From SIG440 sp045645485 (GTDB lineage Bacteria > Bacillota > Clostridia > Monoglobales > Monoglobaceae): DNA of 8,281 nucleotides. A program made the translations under genes and the position numbers. The stretch covers positions 1-8,281 of the forward strand of contig JAZRIX010000025.1 of assembly GCA_045645485.1 (NCBI GenBank), read 5' to 3'. A model generated the notes under the pieces. The model searched no databases and was not told the DNA's origin. It saw only the letters and a program-made list of their open reading frames with translations. Shown piece by piece: positions 7,173-8,281 of this stretch (its first letter is position 1; every line of letters begins with the position of its first letter).

Positions 7173-7211
7173 AAAAATACTTTCAGTGGGAGAAATACTT
7201 CCCCCACTGAA
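7173..7211 (-). terminator. Intercistronic hairpin with short U-tract between binding protein and permease
   Basis: On the minus strand the arms TTCAGTGGG (7203-7211) and CCCACTGAA (7182-7190) pair perfectly. Four more pairs, one of them G-U, extend the stem inward to a 4-base loop, giving 13 pairs in all. After the stem the transcript reads AGTATTTTTAAG. The stem is strong and the U-tract short and interrupted, which suits a leaky terminator or a 3'-stabilising element. Such structures commonly let a binding protein be made in excess over its membrane subunits; that role is inferred here. Confidence 0.7.
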
Positions 7212-7244
7212 CAGAAAAATCATATTGCATTCAAATAACAAATA

Positions 7245-8075
7245 TTACTGAGCCTTCTTTGCAACCATAACCTGCTTGTTCTGCATATAAGGAACTGAAA
7301 TGCTCATATTTTCGAGTCTTTCTTCTGTAATTGTCATACCATTCCAGATACAGTCAATATTCTTTGAGTTAAGCTCGATTTCCTTTGAGTTCCAGTTGAT
7401 TTCAACAAAGTTTGCTTCTACACCAAGCTTTGCACAAACAGCTTCAGCAAATTCTGTTTCAAAACCAACAAGCTCCTGATTTTCGTCTTCATAGTTCATA
7501 GGAGCAAAGAGTGTAATACCGATAATAAGTTCACCCTTATCCTTTATGTAAGCCAAGTCACCTTCTGTAACTTTATCATCAAAAGCCTTGCCATCTTTAA
7601 TAAGAAGATCGCCAAGCTTATACTTTGCAGCAATTTTATCCATTGTTCCGTCAGCCATAAGTTCTGCAATTGCAGCATTTACAGCAGGAGCAACGTCACT
7701 GCCCTTTCTGAATGCGATACCGTATTCTTCAGGGTTGAAGTCCTTGCCTTCAACAACAGCCAGGTCAACAAAGTCTGTACCTTCACCTATTGAACCGATT
7801 GATGTAACATAGTCAACAATTGCAATATCAGATGTGCCTGCAGCAACATCCATAAGTGCTGTCGCCATAGAATCTACTGCTGTGAATTTTGCGTTTGCAA
7901 AATATTCATTTGCAGTTGCAAGTTCCTCACCGGCTGAACCTGCTTCAGCAACAACAAGAGCATTGTCAACAGACTGAGAAAAGTCAGCTGCTTTTTCTCC
8001 TCCTCCGCAAGCCACAAGGCATACACACATTGCAATTGCCATCATAAGAGCCATAACTTTTGTAAATTTTTTCAT
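7245..8075 (-). CDS. Amino-acid ABC transporter solute-binding lipoprotein with circularly permuted lobe order
   Basis: A 276-residue secreted lipoprotein is predicted. A Lys-rich start and hydrophobic run lead to lipobox LVAC (20-23), with C23 as the lipidated residue, anchoring it outside the membrane. The body is SBP_bac_3-like, but the parts are in the wrong order. Residues about 39-90 (VVAEAGSAGEELA, then SDIAIVDY) look like lobe 2. Residues 117-156 (EEYGIAFRKGSD to IAAKYKLGD) look like the usual C-terminal end of the family. After a linker, residues 180-276 look like the usual beginning: GELIIGITLFAPMNY, ELVGFETEFAEAVCAKLGV, CIWNGMTITEER, VPYMQNKQVMVAKK. Likely ligand contacts are S47, D88 and R253, the positions that usually hold the amino-acid amino and carboxylate groups. 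AAAGGAG (8086-8092) precedes the ATG by 10 bases. First gene of the transporter operon. The ligand is probably a polar amino acid, not further specified. Confidence 0.92.
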   Translation of the reverse strand: MKKFTKVMALMMAIAMCVCLVACGGGEKAADFSQSVDNALVVAEAGSAGEELATANEYFANAKFTAVDSMATALMDVAAGTSDIAIVDYVTSIGSIGEGTDFVDLAVVEGKDFNPEEYGIAFRKGSDVAPAVNAAIAELMADGTMDKIAAKYKLGDLLIKDGKAFDDKVTEGDLAYIKDKGELIIGITLFAPMNYEDENQELVGFETEFAEAVCAKLGVEANFVEINWNSKEIELNSKNIDCIWNGMTITEERLENMSISVPYMQNKQVMVAKKAQ

Positions 8076-8117
8076 TTGATAAACTCTCCTTTTTTGTAAA
8101 AATTAGATTACTATGAT

Positions 8118-8135
8118 AGTTTAGCACACTAAACT
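8118..8135. promoter_or_regulatory. Palindromic operator covering the -10 region of the transporter promoter
   Basis: A perfect inverted repeat with 7-base arms and a 4-base centre reads AGTTTAG-CACA-CTAAACT on the plus strand. One arm contains the -10 hexamer and the other lies in the promoter spacer, so a dimeric protein bound here should block RNA polymerase. I cannot name the regulator, and no regulator gene lies in the window. Confidence 0.6.
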
Positions 8136-8146
8136 GATAAAGTCAA
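8118..8146 (-). promoter_or_regulatory. SigmaA-type promoter for the amino-acid transporter operon
   Basis: The minus strand has TTGACT (8141-8146), 17 bases, then TAAACT (8118-8123). Transcription would begin near 8111, giving a leader of about 35 bases with the ribosome binding site at its end. A TATCAT seven bases further on is an alternative -10 with poorer spacing. The whole element lies downstream of the terminator at 8158-8190, so the operon starts here. Confidence 0.7.
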
Positions 8147-8157
8147 TAGTTTAAACA

Positions 8158-8190
8158 AAAAAATACCGCAGGAATTCTGCGGTATTTTTT
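8158..8190. terminator. Bidirectional intrinsic terminator upstream of the transporter operon
   Basis: A perfect 14-bp stem (8158-8171 with 8177-8190), with GC-rich core ACCGCAG/CTGCGGT and a 5-base loop, is flanked by six A on one side and six T on the other. It therefore works in both directions. On the minus strand it would stop transcription from a gene to the right of the window and insulate the transporter promoter. Confidence 0.88.
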
Positions 8191-8227
8191 ATATACTAGG
8201 AAATTACGTATTTCCTAGTATATAAAA
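8187..8227. repeat. Perfect 18-bp inverted repeat beside the terminator
   Basis: The arms TTTTATATACTAGGAAAT (8187-8204) and ATTTCCTAGTATATAAAA (8210-8227) are exact reverse complements around a 5-base centre (TACGT). Four T residues are shared with the terminator at 8158-8190. It is AT-rich, so it is an unlikely terminator by itself. It could be a protein-binding palindrome or one end of a small dispersed palindromic element. Confidence 0.7.
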
Positions 8228-8244
8228 CTAAGATTATATAGTCC

Positions 8245-8277
8245 GTGCGAGATTTTCTGCCGATGGCAGAAACGCAC
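8245..8277. repeat. Bulged GC-rich hairpin at the right window edge
   Basis: TTTCTGCC (8254-8261) and GGCAGAAA (8265-8272) pair around a 3-base loop (GAT). Outside them GTGCG (8245-8249) and CGCAC (8273-8277) pair, leaving a one-sided 4-base bulge (AGAT). The two-part stem suggests either a structured RNA or part of the same palindromic element as 8187-8227. The window ends 4 bases later, so its context is missing. The stretch 8191-8281 holds no reading frame I can support. Confidence 0.5.
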
Positions 8278-8281
8278 ATAG

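Noticed and set aside
8187..8277. Riboswitch or T-box leader for the transporter operon
   Set aside because: A strong terminator and a separate promoter lie between these hairpins and the operon, so they would not be in its transcript.

Overview
The window is AT-rich DNA in which every supportable gene lies on the minus strand, so the biological order runs from high to low coordinates. Purine-rich Shine-Dalgarno sequences (AAAGGAG, GGAGG, AAAAGGA), sigma70/sigmaA-type promoters, a lipoprotein signal peptide on the solute-binding protein and a DUF512-type radical SAM protein together suggest a low-GC Gram-positive, most likely a Clostridia member near the Ruminococcus/Oscillospiraceae group. 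This placement is an inference from style, not from a marker gene.

Right block (8281 to about 4290). It opens with a palindrome-rich intergenic stretch containing a bidirectional terminator. Next comes a promoter whose -10 region is covered by an 18-bp inverted repeat, a likely operator. That promoter drives a polar amino-acid ABC uptake operon: a solute-binding lipoprotein, a very stable intercistronic hairpin, a permease and an ATPase. A PDZ/radical SAM/DUF512 protein follows with tight spacing. The block ends with a short reading frame that looks broken by a one-base frameshift. The solute-binding protein is the most surprising gene: its parts appear in the order lobe 2, C-terminal closing segment, lobe 1, which is what a natural circular permutation of the SBP_bac_3 fold would look like.

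Left block (about 4236 to 1). A near-consensus promoter (TTGATT, 17 bp, TATAAT) sits just upstream of an ElaA-family GNAT acetyltransferase. After it, with gaps of 29, 40 and 24-66 bp, come a 922-residue TIR-STAND (NB-ARC-like) protein, a HAD-family phosphatase/phosphomutase and the start of a further gene cut by the window edge. The TIR-STAND protein has an intact P-loop, a Walker B motif, a candidate TIR catalytic glutamate and a C-terminal half of about 430 residues that I cannot assign. It has the layout of a bacterial NLR-like immune sensor, although its neighbours are not typical defence genes.

No rRNA, tRNA, CRISPR array, transposase or integrase was seen.
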